Below are positions 17,951 through 28,069 of a stretch of DNA of 64,000 nucleotides, piece after piece; within the stretch, counting starts at the first letter, position 1; every line of letters starts with the position of its first letter. The stretch comes from Achromobacter deleyi. Lineage in GTDB: Bacteria > Pseudomonadota > Gammaproteobacteria > Burkholderiales > Burkholderiaceae_B. The notes below the pieces were generated by a model, which saw only the letters and a list, made by a program, of their open reading frames with translations, had not been told where the DNA came from and did not search any database. The DNA is taken from the NCBI RefSeq assembly GCF_902859705.1, contig NZ_CADIJO010000006.1, positions 233,101 through 297,100 on the forward strand, read 5' to 3'. The translations under genes were made by a program, and so were the position numbers.

Positions 17951-18257
17951 GGTGGTGTGCTCCGTGCGCGAGCCGCGCAGAGGGTGTTGTTTTTGGAATT
18001 GCGATTCGAAGGACTTCTATGCCCGGCCCGCCGGCCTGGTTAGGCGGCCGTCAGACCGGCGCCCGCAGCAGCCGATCCCGTGATGCGGCATGGGGAGAAC
18101 TGGCGTGGTTCATAGTTTAGGTTTAAAGTATTCGCCAAAACAAGTCTAGGGTTTTCACCAGCCCCGCGCGGACATTACCCGACATCCGGCGGATACTCAA
18201 GAAATCCGCCCGTCGAAAACCGACCTTCACCCTGTATTCCCGGTAACCTTCCCGACC
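17951..18257. other. divergent regulatory region between the transporter operon and marR
   Basis: 307 bp without a gene. It contains the MarR-like site at 18112-18131 and an AT-rich stretch right of it (about 18112-18150), where promoters for both directions could lie. I see no clean consensus promoter pair. The left 120 bp on the transporter side would be untranslated leader. Confidence 0.6.
18112..18131. promoter_or_regulatory. putative MarR-type operator in the divergent region
   Basis: The 20-mer ATAGTTTAGGTTTAAAGTAT has arms ATAGTTTA and TAAAGTAT that pair except for one position. It resembles 5555-5574 closely. It lies about 130 bp before the marR start and 160 bp before the binding-protein start, a position suited to autoregulation and transporter control. 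Confidence 0.55.
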
Positions 18258-18752
18258 ATGACAGACGCTCCCGACCTGGAATCCCGCGCCGCGCCCGACG
18301 ACCACCATGCGCTGCGCCTGTGGCTGCGCATGCTGACCTGCGCCAATCTCATCGAAGGCGAGATCCGCAGCCGGCTGCGCAACGAATTCGACACCACCCT
18401 GCCCCGTTTCGACCTGATGGCGCAATTGCAGCGCGCCCCCAAGGGCATGAAGATGGGCGAACTGTCGCGCCACATGATGGTGACCAACGGCAATATCACC
18501 GGCATCACCGACCAGCTCGAAAAAGAAGGCCTGGTGGTGCGCACCAAGGTCGAATCCGACCGCCGCAGTTCGCTCATCAAGCTGACGCCGCAGGGCAAGA
18601 AAAGCTTCGCCAAGATGGCGCGGGCGCACGAGTCCTGGGTGAAATCCATGTTCGGCGAGCTGCCCGAGGCCAGCCGCAATGCGCTCTTTCAGGCGCTGGG
18701 CGAACTGAAGCTGCAGGTGGTGGCCACGCGTTCGGCCGCGGCCAAGGACTAG
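18258..18752 (+). CDS. MarR-family transcriptional regulator
   Basis: 164 residues with the MarR winged helix-turn-helix: FDLMAQLQRAPKGMKMGELSRHMMVTNGNITGITDQLEKEGLVVR and the wing ESDRRSSLIKLTPQGKKSF. Helical dimerisation regions flank it. Regulators of this type in aromatic acid clusters often bind the CoA thioester of the substrate as the inducing ligand. It is divergent from the Liv-type transporter, and the matching operators at 18112 and 5555 suggest that it controls both the transporter and the monooxygenase operon. Ligand and targets are inferred. Confidence 0.88.
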   Translation: MTDAPDLESRAAPDDHHALRLWLRMLTCANLIEGEIRSRLRNEFDTTLPRFDLMAQLQRAPKGMKMGELSRHMMVTNGNITGITDQLEKEGLVVRTKVESDRRSSLIKLTPQGKKSFAKMARAHESWVKSMFGELPEASRNALFQALGELKLQVVATRSAAAKD

Positions 18753-18858
18753 GCAACGGCCACGGGCGGCAGGCGCCATCCGCACAGCCGTTTTCTCCGG
18801 CTCGAAATCCCCACGCCCGCGCCGGAAAACGGCATCGGTTTGGCGCATAATTGCCGCC

Positions 18859-19899
18859 ATGATTCCGGTATCTCTTCCTGGCGGTAATTTCTACGTGTTG
18901 ATGGTGGTCTCGCTGGCCTGCCTGTCCACGCTGCTCACCTGGCTGGCCGTGCTGGCCACCAGCCGCGGCGCCAGGCTGTGGCTGGGCGAACACCGGCGCG
19001 GCGGCGCGATCCTGATGGCGCTCTTGGCCGTAATCGGCGGCATCTTCCCCTACCAGCAACTGAGCCAATGGCTGGCCGCCCAGCGTGAAGCCCGCCAGAA
19101 CGCCAGCCTGAACATGACGCTGCCCCAGCCCACCCGGCTGGCCGGGGTGGACATGCCCGCCGGCACGGTGCTGCGCGTCACCGCCCCGGGCGACCCGGCC
19201 TCGTTCGACCGCGCCACCTTTCCCGAGGGCCACCTGGCCTCGGTGCAGGGGGTCAGCGCGACCCGCCTGTTCCATTACCCCGCCACCGCCCGCCAGCCCG
19301 AAACCCTGTCGGTCGAGATCGCCCGCGACCAGGCCCAGGACGGCTGGCTCTGTGCCCACGGCCACCGCCTGGAATTCGTGATGCTGGGTGGCCAGCCGCG
19401 CTTTGCCAGCTGCCACCTGGCCATCGGCAACACCCTGAACCAGCAGCCGGTGCCCGCGGGCGCCTGGATCAAGGTCGACGAGGCCGCCCGCGGCAACGCC
19501 CCCGACCCGGCCAGCCCGGCGCCGCGCTGGCGGCTGAGCGCCGAAGGCAGCGAACCCCTGACCGTGGCCGGCATGCCGCTCTTGAAGGTGGACATGACGC
19601 TGGACGCCCAGCGCCGCCTGCTGGCATTCGAAGGCCTGCTGGCGCGCGAAAGCGCGCTGGGCGGCATCACCTACCCCACCGGCACCCGCATGCTGACCGC
19701 CGGCCCGCGCGTGCCCGGCGTGCAGGCCGGCGACCTGCTGTTTTCGCCGTCGCGCGGCCGCTCGGCGCGCCAGGCCGACGGCCGCGAAATCGCCGCCGGC
19801 ATGTCGGTGCTGCAGGCGCCGGACGGCACCGTGCGCAGCATCCTGTCCAACCGCGATGCCGGCGTGCTGGACGTGGCGGCCATGCGGACCGCTCCCTGA
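18859..19899 (+). CDS. membrane protein of unknown function
   Basis: 346 residues. Two membrane helices are visible at about 11-33 and 49-66, followed by a ~275-residue soluble domain rich in beta-type segments with repeated short motifs (AGVDMPAGTVLRV, AGMPLLKVDMTLD, GGITYPTGTRML, EIAAGMSVLQAPDG). The pattern of a property plus PAGT/PTGT turns suggests stacked similar beta units, probably on one side of the membrane. I recognise no enzyme motif. It lies upstream of argJ, on the same strand but 121 bp away with a likely promoter between, so co-function is unclear. Confidence 0.65.
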   Translation: MIPVSLPGGNFYVLMVVSLACLSTLLTWLAVLATSRGARLWLGEHRRGGAILMALLAVIGGIFPYQQLSQWLAAQREARQNASLNMTLPQPTRLAGVDMPAGTVLRVTAPGDPASFDRATFPEGHLASVQGVSATRLFHYPATARQPETLSVEIARDQAQDGWLCAHGHRLEFVMLGGQPRFASCHLAIGNTLNQQPVPAGAWIKVDEAARGNAPDPASPAPRWRLSAEGSEPLTVAGMPLLKVDMTLDAQRRLLAFEGLLARESALGGITYPTGTRMLTAGPRVPGVQAGDLLFSPSRGRSARQADGREIAAGMSVLQAPDGTVRSILSNRDAGVLDVAAMRTAP

Positions 19900-19922
19900 C
19901 AGCCGGCTTTCAGCCGCCCGCC

Positions 19923-19950
19923 TTGGCCTGTCGCAAAGCAGTGGGATAAT
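19923..19950 (+). promoter_or_regulatory. candidate sigma-70 promoter for argJ
   Basis: TTGGCC (19923-19928) and GATAAT (19945-19950) with a 16 bp spacer, about 70 bp before the argJ start. The -10 box matches consensus at five of six positions and the -35 box at four. Confidence 0.45.
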
Positions 19951-20020
19951 ACGAAGCTTTCCCTCGCGCGCCGCCTGGCCCAGGCGGCGATTCCGTCCTT
20001 CTCATTCATGAGACGAAGTC

Positions 20021-21247
20021 ATGGCCGTTAACCTGCAGATCCCCTCCGAGTCCGAAATTTTCCCTGTTGCCGGCGTTGAAATCGGCGTCACCGAGGCCGG
20101 CATCCGCAAAGCCAACCGACGCGACCTGACGGTCTTCCGCCTGGCCGAAGGCACCAGCGTCGCCGGCGTGTTCACCCGCAACCGCTTCTGCGCCGCGCCC
20201 GTGCAGGTCTGCCAGGCCCACCTGGCCGCCGGCGGCCCGATCAGCGCCCTGGTCATCAACACCGGCAATGCCAACGCCGGCACCGGCGCCGAAGGCCTGA
20301 AGAAAGCCCAGGACACCTGCGTCGAACTCGGCCGCCTGCTGGGCGTGCCCGCCGCGCAGGTGCTGCCCTTCTCGACCGGCGTGATTCTCGAGCCGCTGCC
20401 CCTGGACCGCCTGTTCGCCGGCCTGCCCGGCGCCATCGCCGACCTGGGCGCCGACCACTGGTCCAGCGCCGCGCACGGCATCATGACCACCGACACCCTG
20501 CCCAAGATCTCGTCGCGCCGCGTCCAGATCGGCGGCAAGACCGTCACCTTCACCGGCATCAGCAAGGGCGCCGGCATGATCCGCCCCAACATGGCGACCA
20601 TGCTCAGCTTCCTGGCCACCGACGCCGGCATCGCCCAGCCGCTGTTGCGCAAGCTGGCCGTCGAAATCGCCGACGCCTCGTTCAACCGCATCACGGTTGA
20701 CGGCGACACTTCCACCAACGACTCGTTCATCATCGCCGCCACCGGCAAGTCGGGCGTGGAAATCAACGCCGAAACCGACGCCGACTACGCCGCCGTACGC
20801 GAGGCCCTGTCGGCCGCCGCCCTGGAACTGGCACAGAAGATCGTGCGCGACGCCGAAGGCGCCACCAAGTTCATGACGGTACGCGTCGAAGAAGCCGGCA
20901 GCACCGAAGAAGCCCTGAAGGTGGCCTACGCCGTGGCGCACTCGCCGCTGGTCAAGACCGCCTTCTTCGCGTCGGACCCCAACCTGGGCCGCATCCTGGC
21001 CGCCGTGGGCTACGCCGGCATCGACGACATGGACGTGTCGCGCATCCGCCTGTGGCTGGACGACGTGCTGGTGGCCACGGGCGGCGGCCGCAACCCCGAC
21101 TACCAGGAAGCCGATGGCCAACGCGTCATGAAGCAGGCCGAGATCACGGTCCGCATCGCGCTGGGCCGCGGCCAGGTCAGCGACACCGTCTACACCTGCG
21201 ACTTCTCGCACGAGTACGTGACGATCAACGCCGACTATCGTTCCTGA
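20021..21247 (+). CDS. argJ: bifunctional glutamate N-acetyltransferase / ornithine acetyltransferase
   Basis: 408 residues, normal for ArgJ. The enzyme moves the acetyl group from N-acetylornithine to glutamate in arginine synthesis and can also use acetyl-CoA. The self-cleavage site is visible as [14 protein letters not shown], where Thr193 becomes the N-terminal nucleophile of the beta chain after cleavage from Ala192. Also present are [12 protein letters not shown] and [14 protein letters not shown] (nucleotide and substrate regions) and the C-terminal [11 protein letters not shown]. It is the first of three plus-strand genes; the next starts 264 bp downstream. Confidence 0.95.
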   Translation: MAVNLQIPSESEIFPVAGVEIGVTEAGIRKANRRDLTVFRLAEGTSVAGVFTRNRFCAAPVQVCQAHLAAGGPISALVINTGNANAGTGAEGLKKAQDTCVELGRLLGVPAAQVLPFSTGVILEPLPLDRLFAGLPGAIADLGADHWSSAAHGIMTTDTLPKISSRRVQIGGKTVTFTGISKGAGMIRPNMATMLSFLATDAGIAQPLLRKLAVEIADASFNRITVDGDTSTNDSFIIAATGKSGVEINAETDADYAAVREALSAAALELAQKIVRDAEGATKFMTVRVEEAGSTEEALKVAYAVAHSPLVKTAFFASDPNLGRILAAVGYAGIDDMDVSRIRLWLDDVLVATGGGRNPDYQEADGQRVMKQAEITVRIALGRGQVSDTVYTCDFSHEYVTINADYRS

Positions 21248-21511
21248 TCGCTTGACCCTCGCCCGCCGCCCGGCTGACCCCGGTGCGGCAGGCGGCAGCA
21301 GTGAACTCCAGTGGCTGTGCCTTACCCATCGCCTGTCACTGCCCCCCCGGCGGCCCGCGGCATCACTGCGGCCCCGGCCGGTGACAACCGTTGAGCGGCG
21401 CGTGTTCCAGGACGCCTTGCGGCGGAACGCGCCCCCTCATCCGACGATGCCCGCGAATGCGCTGCGGGCCCGACGCCAGGGCCCGCCCGTTCGCTCTCCC
21501 AGGACTACACC

Positions 21512-22378
21512 GTGACCGCAAACGAATTCACCACCCTCATCCAGCGCGCCGAACGCGTGCTGGCGCAGCTTGAAGCCTGGCTGCCCCCGGCCCCGCCCGA
21601 AATCAACTGGAGCGCGCATGCGTTCCGCTGGCGCAAGCGCGGCTCGCGCGGCTGGCTGGACGCCGTGCGCCACGTGGCCACCATCGACCTGCAGGACCTG
21701 CAGCACATCGAGCGCCAGAAGGGCATCATCGACCGCAACACCCAGCAGTTCATCGACAAGAAGCCGGCCAACAACGTGCTGATGACCGGTGCGCGCGGCA
21801 CCGGCAAGAGCTCGCTGGTCAAGGCCATGCTGGCTGCCTACGGCGACCGCGGCCTGCGCCTGATCGAAGTCGACAAGTCCGACCTGGGCGACCTGGCCGA
21901 CATCGTCGAACTGGTGGCCTCGCGCCCCGAACGCTTCATCGTGTTCTGCGACGACCTGTCGTTCGAGGAAGGCGAAGCGGGCTACAAGGCGCTGAAGTCG
22001 GTACTGGACGGCTCGGTATCCGCGTCGGGCGACAACGTGCTGATCTACGCCACGTCCAACCGGCGCCACCTGATGCCGGAATACATGAGCGAGAACCTGC
22101 AGGCCAAGCACCAGCCCGACGGCGAGATCCACCCCGGCGAAACCGTGGAAGAAAAGATTTCGCTGTCCGAGCGCTTCGGCCTGTGGCTGTCGTTCTACCC
22201 CTTCAAGCAGGACGACTACCTGGACATCGTCTACCACTGGCTGCGCGAGCTGGGCTGCCCCGAGGCGCAGATCGAGCCGTCGCGCACCGAAGCGCTGCAA
22301 TGGACCATCGAACGCGGCTCGCGTTCGGGCCGCGTCGCCTACCAATTCGCGCGCGACTGGGCGGCCCGCCATGTCTGA
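21512..22378 (+). CDS. DUF815-family AAA-type ATPase
   Basis: 288 residues starting with GTG (AGGA about 8 nt upstream). Walker A is GARGTGKSS at 93-101, and a Walker-B-like segment [15 protein letters not shown] follows near 150; [14 protein letters not shown] resembles a sensor-1 region and [12 protein letters not shown] closes the protein. The family is widespread in proteobacteria and typically lies next to argJ and the Nudix/ThiE-like gene, but its substrate is unknown. It overlaps the next gene by 8 bp, so the two are translationally coupled. The 264 bp leader before it has one imperfect hairpin and no gene. Confidence 0.85.
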   Translation: MTANEFTTLIQRAERVLAQLEAWLPPAPPEINWSAHAFRWRKRGSRGWLDAVRHVATIDLQDLQHIERQKGIIDRNTQQFIDKKPANNVLMTGARGTGKSSLVKAMLAAYGDRGLRLIEVDKSDLGDLADIVELVASRPERFIVFCDDLSFEEGEAGYKALKSVLDGSVSASGDNVLIYATSNRRHLMPEYMSENLQAKHQPDGEIHPGETVEEKISLSERFGLWLSFYPFKQDDYLDIVYHWLRELGCPEAQIEPSRTEALQWTIERGSRSGRVAYQFARDWAARHV

Positions 22379-23333
22379 CAAGATCATCGACGTCGCCGCC
22401 GGCCTCATCCTGCGCCCGGACGGCATGCTGCTGTTGGGGCAGCGCCCCGAAGGCAAGCCCTGGTCGGGCTGGTGGGAACTGCCGGGCGGCAAGCTGGAAC
22501 CCGGCGAAACCGTGCTGCAGGCTCTGGCGCGCGAATTGCAGGAAGAAATCGGCATCCGCGTGACGCAATCACGTCCGTGGGTGACCTACGTGCACGTCTA
22601 CCCCCACACCACGGTGCGCCTGGCGTTCTGCCACGTCACGGCGTGGGAAGGCGAACCACGCAGCCTGGAAAACCAGCGCCTGGAATGGGTCGACCCGGCC
22701 AACGCCGCGTCGGTGGGCGACCTTTTGCCCGCCACGCTGCCGCCCCTGCGCTGGCTGCAACTGCCCACGGCCTACGGCATCAGTTCCATCGGCTCGCGGG
22801 CGGGGCTTGCGGCCTTCCTGGGCCGGCTGGATGCGGCGCTGGCGCGCGGCGTCAAGCTGGTGCAGCTGCGCGAGCCGCAATGGCCGGACGGCGTGGCCTC
22901 GGCCTCGCTGCACGAGGCATTGCAGCAGATCGTCAAGCGCTGCCGCGCCGCGGGCGCACGCGTGCTGGTCAACAGCGCCCACCCGGCCGCGTGGTGGCGC
23001 GAGGCCGACGGCGTGCATCTGCGCAGCGCGGATGCTGCCCGCCTGACGGCCCGCCCCGAGCTGCCGGCCGGCGCGCTGGTCGGCGTGTCCGCCCACGACA
23101 ACGCGCAGGTGGTGCATGCGCGTGAACTGGGCGCCGACTTTGCCGTGCTGGGTCCGGTGCTGGACACCCCCAGCCACCCCGGCGCCCCGACGCTGGGTTG
23201 GGAAGGCTTTGTCGAAGGCAACCGCGACGCCGGCATTCCGGTGTTCGCGCTGGGCGGGCAATCCACCCAGACCGTGTCGCAGGCCTTGCGCCATGGCGCG
23301 CATGGCATCGCCGGGATTCGCGGGCTGATCTGA
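22371..23333 (+). CDS. Nudix hydrolase fused to a ThiE/TenI-like domain (MutT-type)
   Basis: 320 residues. Residues 1-130 are a MutT-like Nudix domain with the box [24 protein letters not shown] at 39-62 (all consensus Glu present). Residues 135-320 resemble thiamine phosphate synthase/TenI barrels ([58 protein letters not shown]), but without a full set of thiamine phosphate synthase residues. The Nudix part should remove 8-oxo-dGTP from the nucleotide pool. The role of the second domain is not established. It overlaps the ATPase gene by 8 bp. Confidence 0.88.
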   Translation: MSDKIIDVAAGLILRPDGMLLLGQRPEGKPWSGWWELPGGKLEPGETVLQALARELQEEIGIRVTQSRPWVTYVHVYPHTTVRLAFCHVTAWEGEPRSLENQRLEWVDPANAASVGDLLPATLPPLRWLQLPTAYGISSIGSRAGLAAFLGRLDAALARGVKLVQLREPQWPDGVASASLHEALQQIVKRCRAAGARVLVNSAHPAAWWREADGVHLRSADAARLTARPELPAGALVGVSAHDNAQVVHARELGADFAVLGPVLDTPSHPGAPTLGWEGFVEGNRDAGIPVFALGGQSTQTVSQALRHGAHGIAGIRGLI

Positions 23334-23637
23334 CGGCCCCAGGGCCGGCGCCGCGGCGCGCCGGCCATTCCTGCCGGGCTGCGCGCCCGCCCGCAAAACC
23401 TCCATGGCATAACACCCGTCGCGTACAGGCCAAGGCGCCAGCGCCTCCCGTTAGGGAAACTCCCCCCTTGCTGCCCCGGACGCGAAAGCAATATCTTCAT
23501 CCCTGATGTGACCATGCAGTCACATCGCTTTTGCCCCACCGCCTTTGCTGCACCCGCTTTTGCTGCACCCGCTTTTGCTGCACCCGCTTTTGCTGCACCG
23601 TTTCTTTGTCGTCGTTCCCACAACAAGGAAGTCCAGC
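23334..23637. other. 304 bp spacer with hairpin and tandem repeat
   Basis: Downstream of the Nudix gene a 9 bp stem (GGCCGGCGC / GCGCCGGCC, 23343-23366) could end transcription, though it lacks a T-run. The spacer ends with a 15 bp tandem array (separate entry) and the ribosome site AAGGAAG of the binding-protein gene. No gene was found. Confidence 0.55.
23544..23600 (+). repeat. 15 bp tandem repeat, 3.8 copies
   Basis: The unit TTTGCTGCACCCGCT occurs at 23544-23558, 23559-23573 and 23574-23588 without mismatch, followed by a partial copy to 23600. It lies 38-94 bp upstream of the start codon of the ABC binding-protein gene, in its leader or promoter. Because the unit is a multiple of three, reading frames through it stay open, but a protein start upstream of it has no ribosome site. 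Confidence 0.9.
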
Positions 23638-25089
23638 ATGCCCCTGCCCCCCTTTCCTGATGGCCGCCCCCACCCGGGCCTGGCGTCGTCCGGCCGCGCC
23701 GGCCTGGACCGCCGCGACTTTCTCCTGCGCGGCGCCGCGGGCCTGGCCGGCGCGGCCGGGCTGGCAGCCGGCGGCTGGCCGCTGCGGGCGCTGGCGCAGC
23801 AGGCTGCGCCGCTGACCTTCGCCTTCTGGCCCTGGGGCAGCGAAATCGTGCAGCAAGGCGCGGCGCGCTTCACCCAGGAAAGCGGCGTGCCGGTGAACCT
23901 GTCGCCCATTCCCGGCGACTACGCCGCGGTGCTGGAAACCCAGCTGGCCGCCAAGGCGCCGCTGGACCTGTTCTACGCCCAGCGCGGCCAGGCATCGCGC
24001 TGGTACGCGGCGGGGTGGATCCGGCCGATCGACGACATGCCCGGCCTGGCCGACATCCAGAAGCAGATGTTTCCCGGCATCGTCGAAGACGCCCGCGCCA
24101 CCGACGGCCGCTATCTGGGCCTGACCTATTACAACGGCGGCCCCTACGCGCTGTTCCGCAATGAAAAGATGCTGGGCGAGGCGGGCTTCGGCGGCACCGC
24201 CAACGCCGCCGACTACCCGCAGGACTGGGCCACGGTCGAGAAGCAGGCGCGCGAGATCAAGAAAAAGGGCCTGGCCGAGCACCCCATGCTGATGCCCTGG
24301 TACAACGCGTGGACCGGCCTGCCGTGGGCGCTGATCGCGCAGTGCTTTGCCGAAGGCGAACGCTTTGTCGACGGCGAACTGCGCGCCACCTTCGGCCCCG
24401 ACACGCCGCTGGTGAAGGTGCTGTCCGACTGGAAGCGCTGGTGGGACGACGAGCTGGTGCAACGCGCCGTGCTGACCTGGTCAGGCACCGAGACGTCCAG
24501 CTCGTGGATGAAAGGCCAGCACGCCTTCCACCTGAACATCGACTACTACAGCTTCAACTACAACGATCCGGCCAAGAGCCAGATCGCCGAGTATTCCAGC
24601 TACAACCCGGTGGTGCCCGGCGCCACCCACGACACGGTGCTGGTGGGCCATGCCTTGCTGTGCATGTCGACCCGCAAGCGCAGCGACGCCGAGCAGGCCG
24701 CGCTGTGGGAACTGGTGAAGTACTTCGGCTACCGCGACCGCGCGGGCCAGCTGACCACGCACAAGAACTGGATCGCCAAGGCCAACCTGGAAGTGCCGTT
24801 TCCCGAGCTGTACCGCGATGCCGACAGCCGCGCCGCCATCATGAAATGGATGTACCCGGCCTACAAGGAACAGGTCTACCAGTGGCTGTTCGAAGGCCGC
24901 GAGAAAGCCGTGGCCGCCAACATCCTGAAGGCGCCCTGGTACCAGGAATGGGACACCGGCATGCACGAGATGATCGCGCAGGACATGCTGATCAAAGGCA
25001 CCCGCACGCCCGTGCAGGTCGCCACCGAGCTGCGGGCCCGTTGGGACGGCCTGTACAAGAAGTACGCCAAGATCTTGAAGCGGAGCTGA
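23638..25089 (+). CDS. ABC transporter extracellular solute-binding protein, Tat-exported, carbohydrate type
   Basis: 483 residues. The N-terminus carries a Tat-type signal: DRRDFLLRG then a hydrophobic Ala/Gly stretch (GAAGLAGAAGLAAGG) and cleavage near ALAQQ. The mature protein begins PLTFAFWPWGSE and has the Lobe I/II pattern of cluster B (SBP_bac_1) proteins. I start at the ATG after AAGGAAG; a longer frame reads through the tandem repeat and has no ribosome site. It leads a four-gene importer. The substrate class (sugar or polyol) is what the family usually binds; the neighbouring D-amino acid enzymes make another ligand possible. Confidence 0.85.
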   Translation: MPLPPFPDGRPHPGLASSGRAGLDRRDFLLRGAAGLAGAAGLAAGGWPLRALAQQAAPLTFAFWPWGSEIVQQGAARFTQESGVPVNLSPIPGDYAAVLETQLAAKAPLDLFYAQRGQASRWYAAGWIRPIDDMPGLADIQKQMFPGIVEDARATDGRYLGLTYYNGGPYALFRNEKMLGEAGFGGTANAADYPQDWATVEKQAREIKKKGLAEHPMLMPWYNAWTGLPWALIAQCFAEGERFVDGELRATFGPDTPLVKVLSDWKRWWDDELVQRAVLTWSGTETSSSWMKGQHAFHLNIDYYSFNYNDPAKSQIAEYSSYNPVVPGATHDTVLVGHALLCMSTRKRSDAEQAALWELVKYFGYRDRAGQLTTHKNWIAKANLEVPFPELYRDADSRAAIMKWMYPAYKEQVYQWLFEGREKAVAANILKAPWYQEWDTGMHEMIAQDMLIKGTRTPVQVATELRARWDGLYKKYAKILKRS

Positions 25090-25090
25090 C

Positions 25091-26208
<1,118 letters not shown>

Positions 26209-26212
<4 letters not shown>

Positions 26213-27150
26213 GCGCCGCCAGCCTGCCGCAGGCGTCCGCGCCGCGCGCCGCCCCCGGCGGCAAAGAGATGTCGGACCTGAGCTTTGCGCTGACGGTCAT
26301 CATCGCCGTGTATGCGCTGAACACGCTCATCATCGGCGTGCCGCTGGGCTATTCGTTCTGGCTCAGCCTGCACGACACCAATGCCATCCTGCGCACAGAG
26401 GAATTCGTCGGCGCCGATCTCTACGGCGAAGTGCTGACCGACCCCGCCGTCACCGACGCCATCTGGCGCAGCCTGGGTTTCGTGGCGATGTGCGTGGTGG
26501 GGTCGTTCGTGGCGGCGCTGGGCATTGCGCTGGTACTGAACGAAGAAATGCCGCTGCGCGGCCTGGTGCGCGGCTTGGCATTGCTGCCCTGGGCCATGTC
26601 GCAGGTGGTGACGGCCACGGTGTTTTCCTTCCTGCTCAATCCCAGCTTCGGCGCACTGACGGGCCTGTTGACGCCGTTGGGGCTGGCCGGCCCGAGCACG
26701 GTCTGGCTGGGCAGCGACTGGGCGCTGTTCTGGGTGGCGCTGGCCTTCGTGTGGCACATCGCGCCGCTGGGCAGCTTCTTCTACCTGGCTGCCTTGCAGA
26801 CCATTCCGCGCGACCTGTACCGCGCCGCGCGGGTAGACGGCGCCGGCCCCCTGGCGCGCTTTCGCCACATCACGCTGCCCCACTTGAAGCACACCACGCT
26901 GATCGTGCTGGTGGTGATGACGGTAGAAGCCGTCCGCCAGTTCGACCTGCTGTTCTCGCTGACGCGCGGCGGACCCGGCACGTCCACACAGATCCTGCCG
27001 CTCTTGATCTTCCGCTACAACTTCGAATTCTCGAAGTACGGCCTGGCGTCGGCCGCCGCCTTCCTGCTGACGGTGCTGTCGCTGCTGCTGGCCACGGCGT
27101 ACTTCATGTTGATCCGCAAGAAGCGTCCGCAAGGAGCCAGCCATGCGTAG
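26209..27150 (+). CDS. ABC transporter permease (MalF/UgpA-like)
   Basis: 313 residues with a short soluble N-terminus and six predicted membrane helices. The EAA coupling loop is visible as DLYRAARVDGAGPLARFRHITLPHL near residue 205. It overlaps both neighbours (4 bp and 8 bp). It forms one half of the membrane channel. Confidence 0.9.
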
Positions 27151-28042
27151 TGAAACCGCACGAGCGGCCGGCGAAGGCTGGCGCCCCTGGCTGGTCGGGG
27201 CCGGCGTGGCAGCCGTGGCGTTCTGGTGCCTGTTCCCGCTGTACTGGACGCTGAAGGCCTCGTTCATGGACGAGTCGGCCATCATCATGGGCGTGGCGCA
27301 CAACGCGGGCGGCTATACCGTCGACAACTACCTGCGCGTGCTCGGCCTATCCAGTTCCGATTCGATCTTCGGCGGACAGACCCGCGCCATCATGGCCGGC
27401 TTCGTCAACAGCGCGCTGGTGGCGTTGCCCGCGGCGGCGGCCGGCACCGCCATCGCCACGCTGGCGGGCTACGTGCTGGGGCGTTTCGAGTTTCCGTTCA
27501 AGGGGCCGCTGCTGTATGTGCTGCTGGCCTCGCGCACGCTGCCGCCGATTGCCCTGCTGATTCCGTACTACGTGTTCTTTGCCGCCATCGGCCTGGCCGG
27601 CAGCCTGTTCGGGCTGTGGATCGTCTACCTGACCGCCGTCATTCCGCTGCTGTCGTGGGTGTTGATGGGCTACTTCGCATCGCTGCCGGTGGAAATCGAA
27701 CGCGCCGCGCGGATGGACGGCTGCACCCGCTGGCAGATGCTGCGCCACGTGACCCTGCCGATGGCGCTGCCCGGCATTGCCGCGGCCTTCATCATCGCCT
27801 TCCTGGTGGGCTGGAACGACCTGCTGTTCGCCATCGTGCTGACGGGCGGCACGGCGGCGCAGACGCTGTCGGCGGCGCTGCTGGGGCTGTCGCCGCTGAT
27901 GCCGGGCTTTCGGGCCGACCTGGGCCTGTTCGCCGCGGCCAGCATGCTGGCCGCCCTGCCACCGCTGGCGCTGGCCATGCTGTTCCAGCGCTTCATCACC
28001 AACCTGAACATCGTCGACCCGGTGACGAGCAACACGGACTGA
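27143..28042 (+). CDS. ABC transporter permease (MalG/UgpE-like)
   Basis: 299 residues with six predicted helices and the EAA loop EIERAARMDGCTRWQMLRHVTLPMALPG near residue 185. The N-terminal periplasmic loop after the first helix is long, as is common in MalG-like subunits. It is the last transporter gene; the next gene starts 27 bp downstream. Confidence 0.9.
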   Translation: MRSETARAAGEGWRPWLVGAGVAAVAFWCLFPLYWTLKASFMDESAIIMGVAHNAGGYTVDNYLRVLGLSSSDSIFGGQTRAIMAGFVNSALVALPAAAAGTAIATLAGYVLGRFEFPFKGPLLYVLLASRTLPPIALLIPYYVFFAAIGLAGSLFGLWIVYLTAVIPLLSWVLMGYFASLPVEIERAARMDGCTRWQMLRHVTLPMALPGIAAAFIIAFLVGWNDLLFAIVLTGGTAAQTLSAALLGLSPLMPGFRADLGLFAAASMLAALPPLALAMLFQRFITNLNIVDPVTSNTD

Positions 28043-28069
28043 CGCCATGCCCGCAACCAGGAATCCCGC

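Noticed and set aside
23531..23605. Possible CRISPR-like array
   Set aside because: The repeat is a 15 bp direct tandem without spacers and no cas genes are present.
23545..23637. Upstream extension of the ABC binding protein through the tandem repeat
   Set aside because: It would place 31 residues of LLLHP repeats before the Tat signal and has no ribosome site, whereas AAGGAAG precedes the ATG at 23638.
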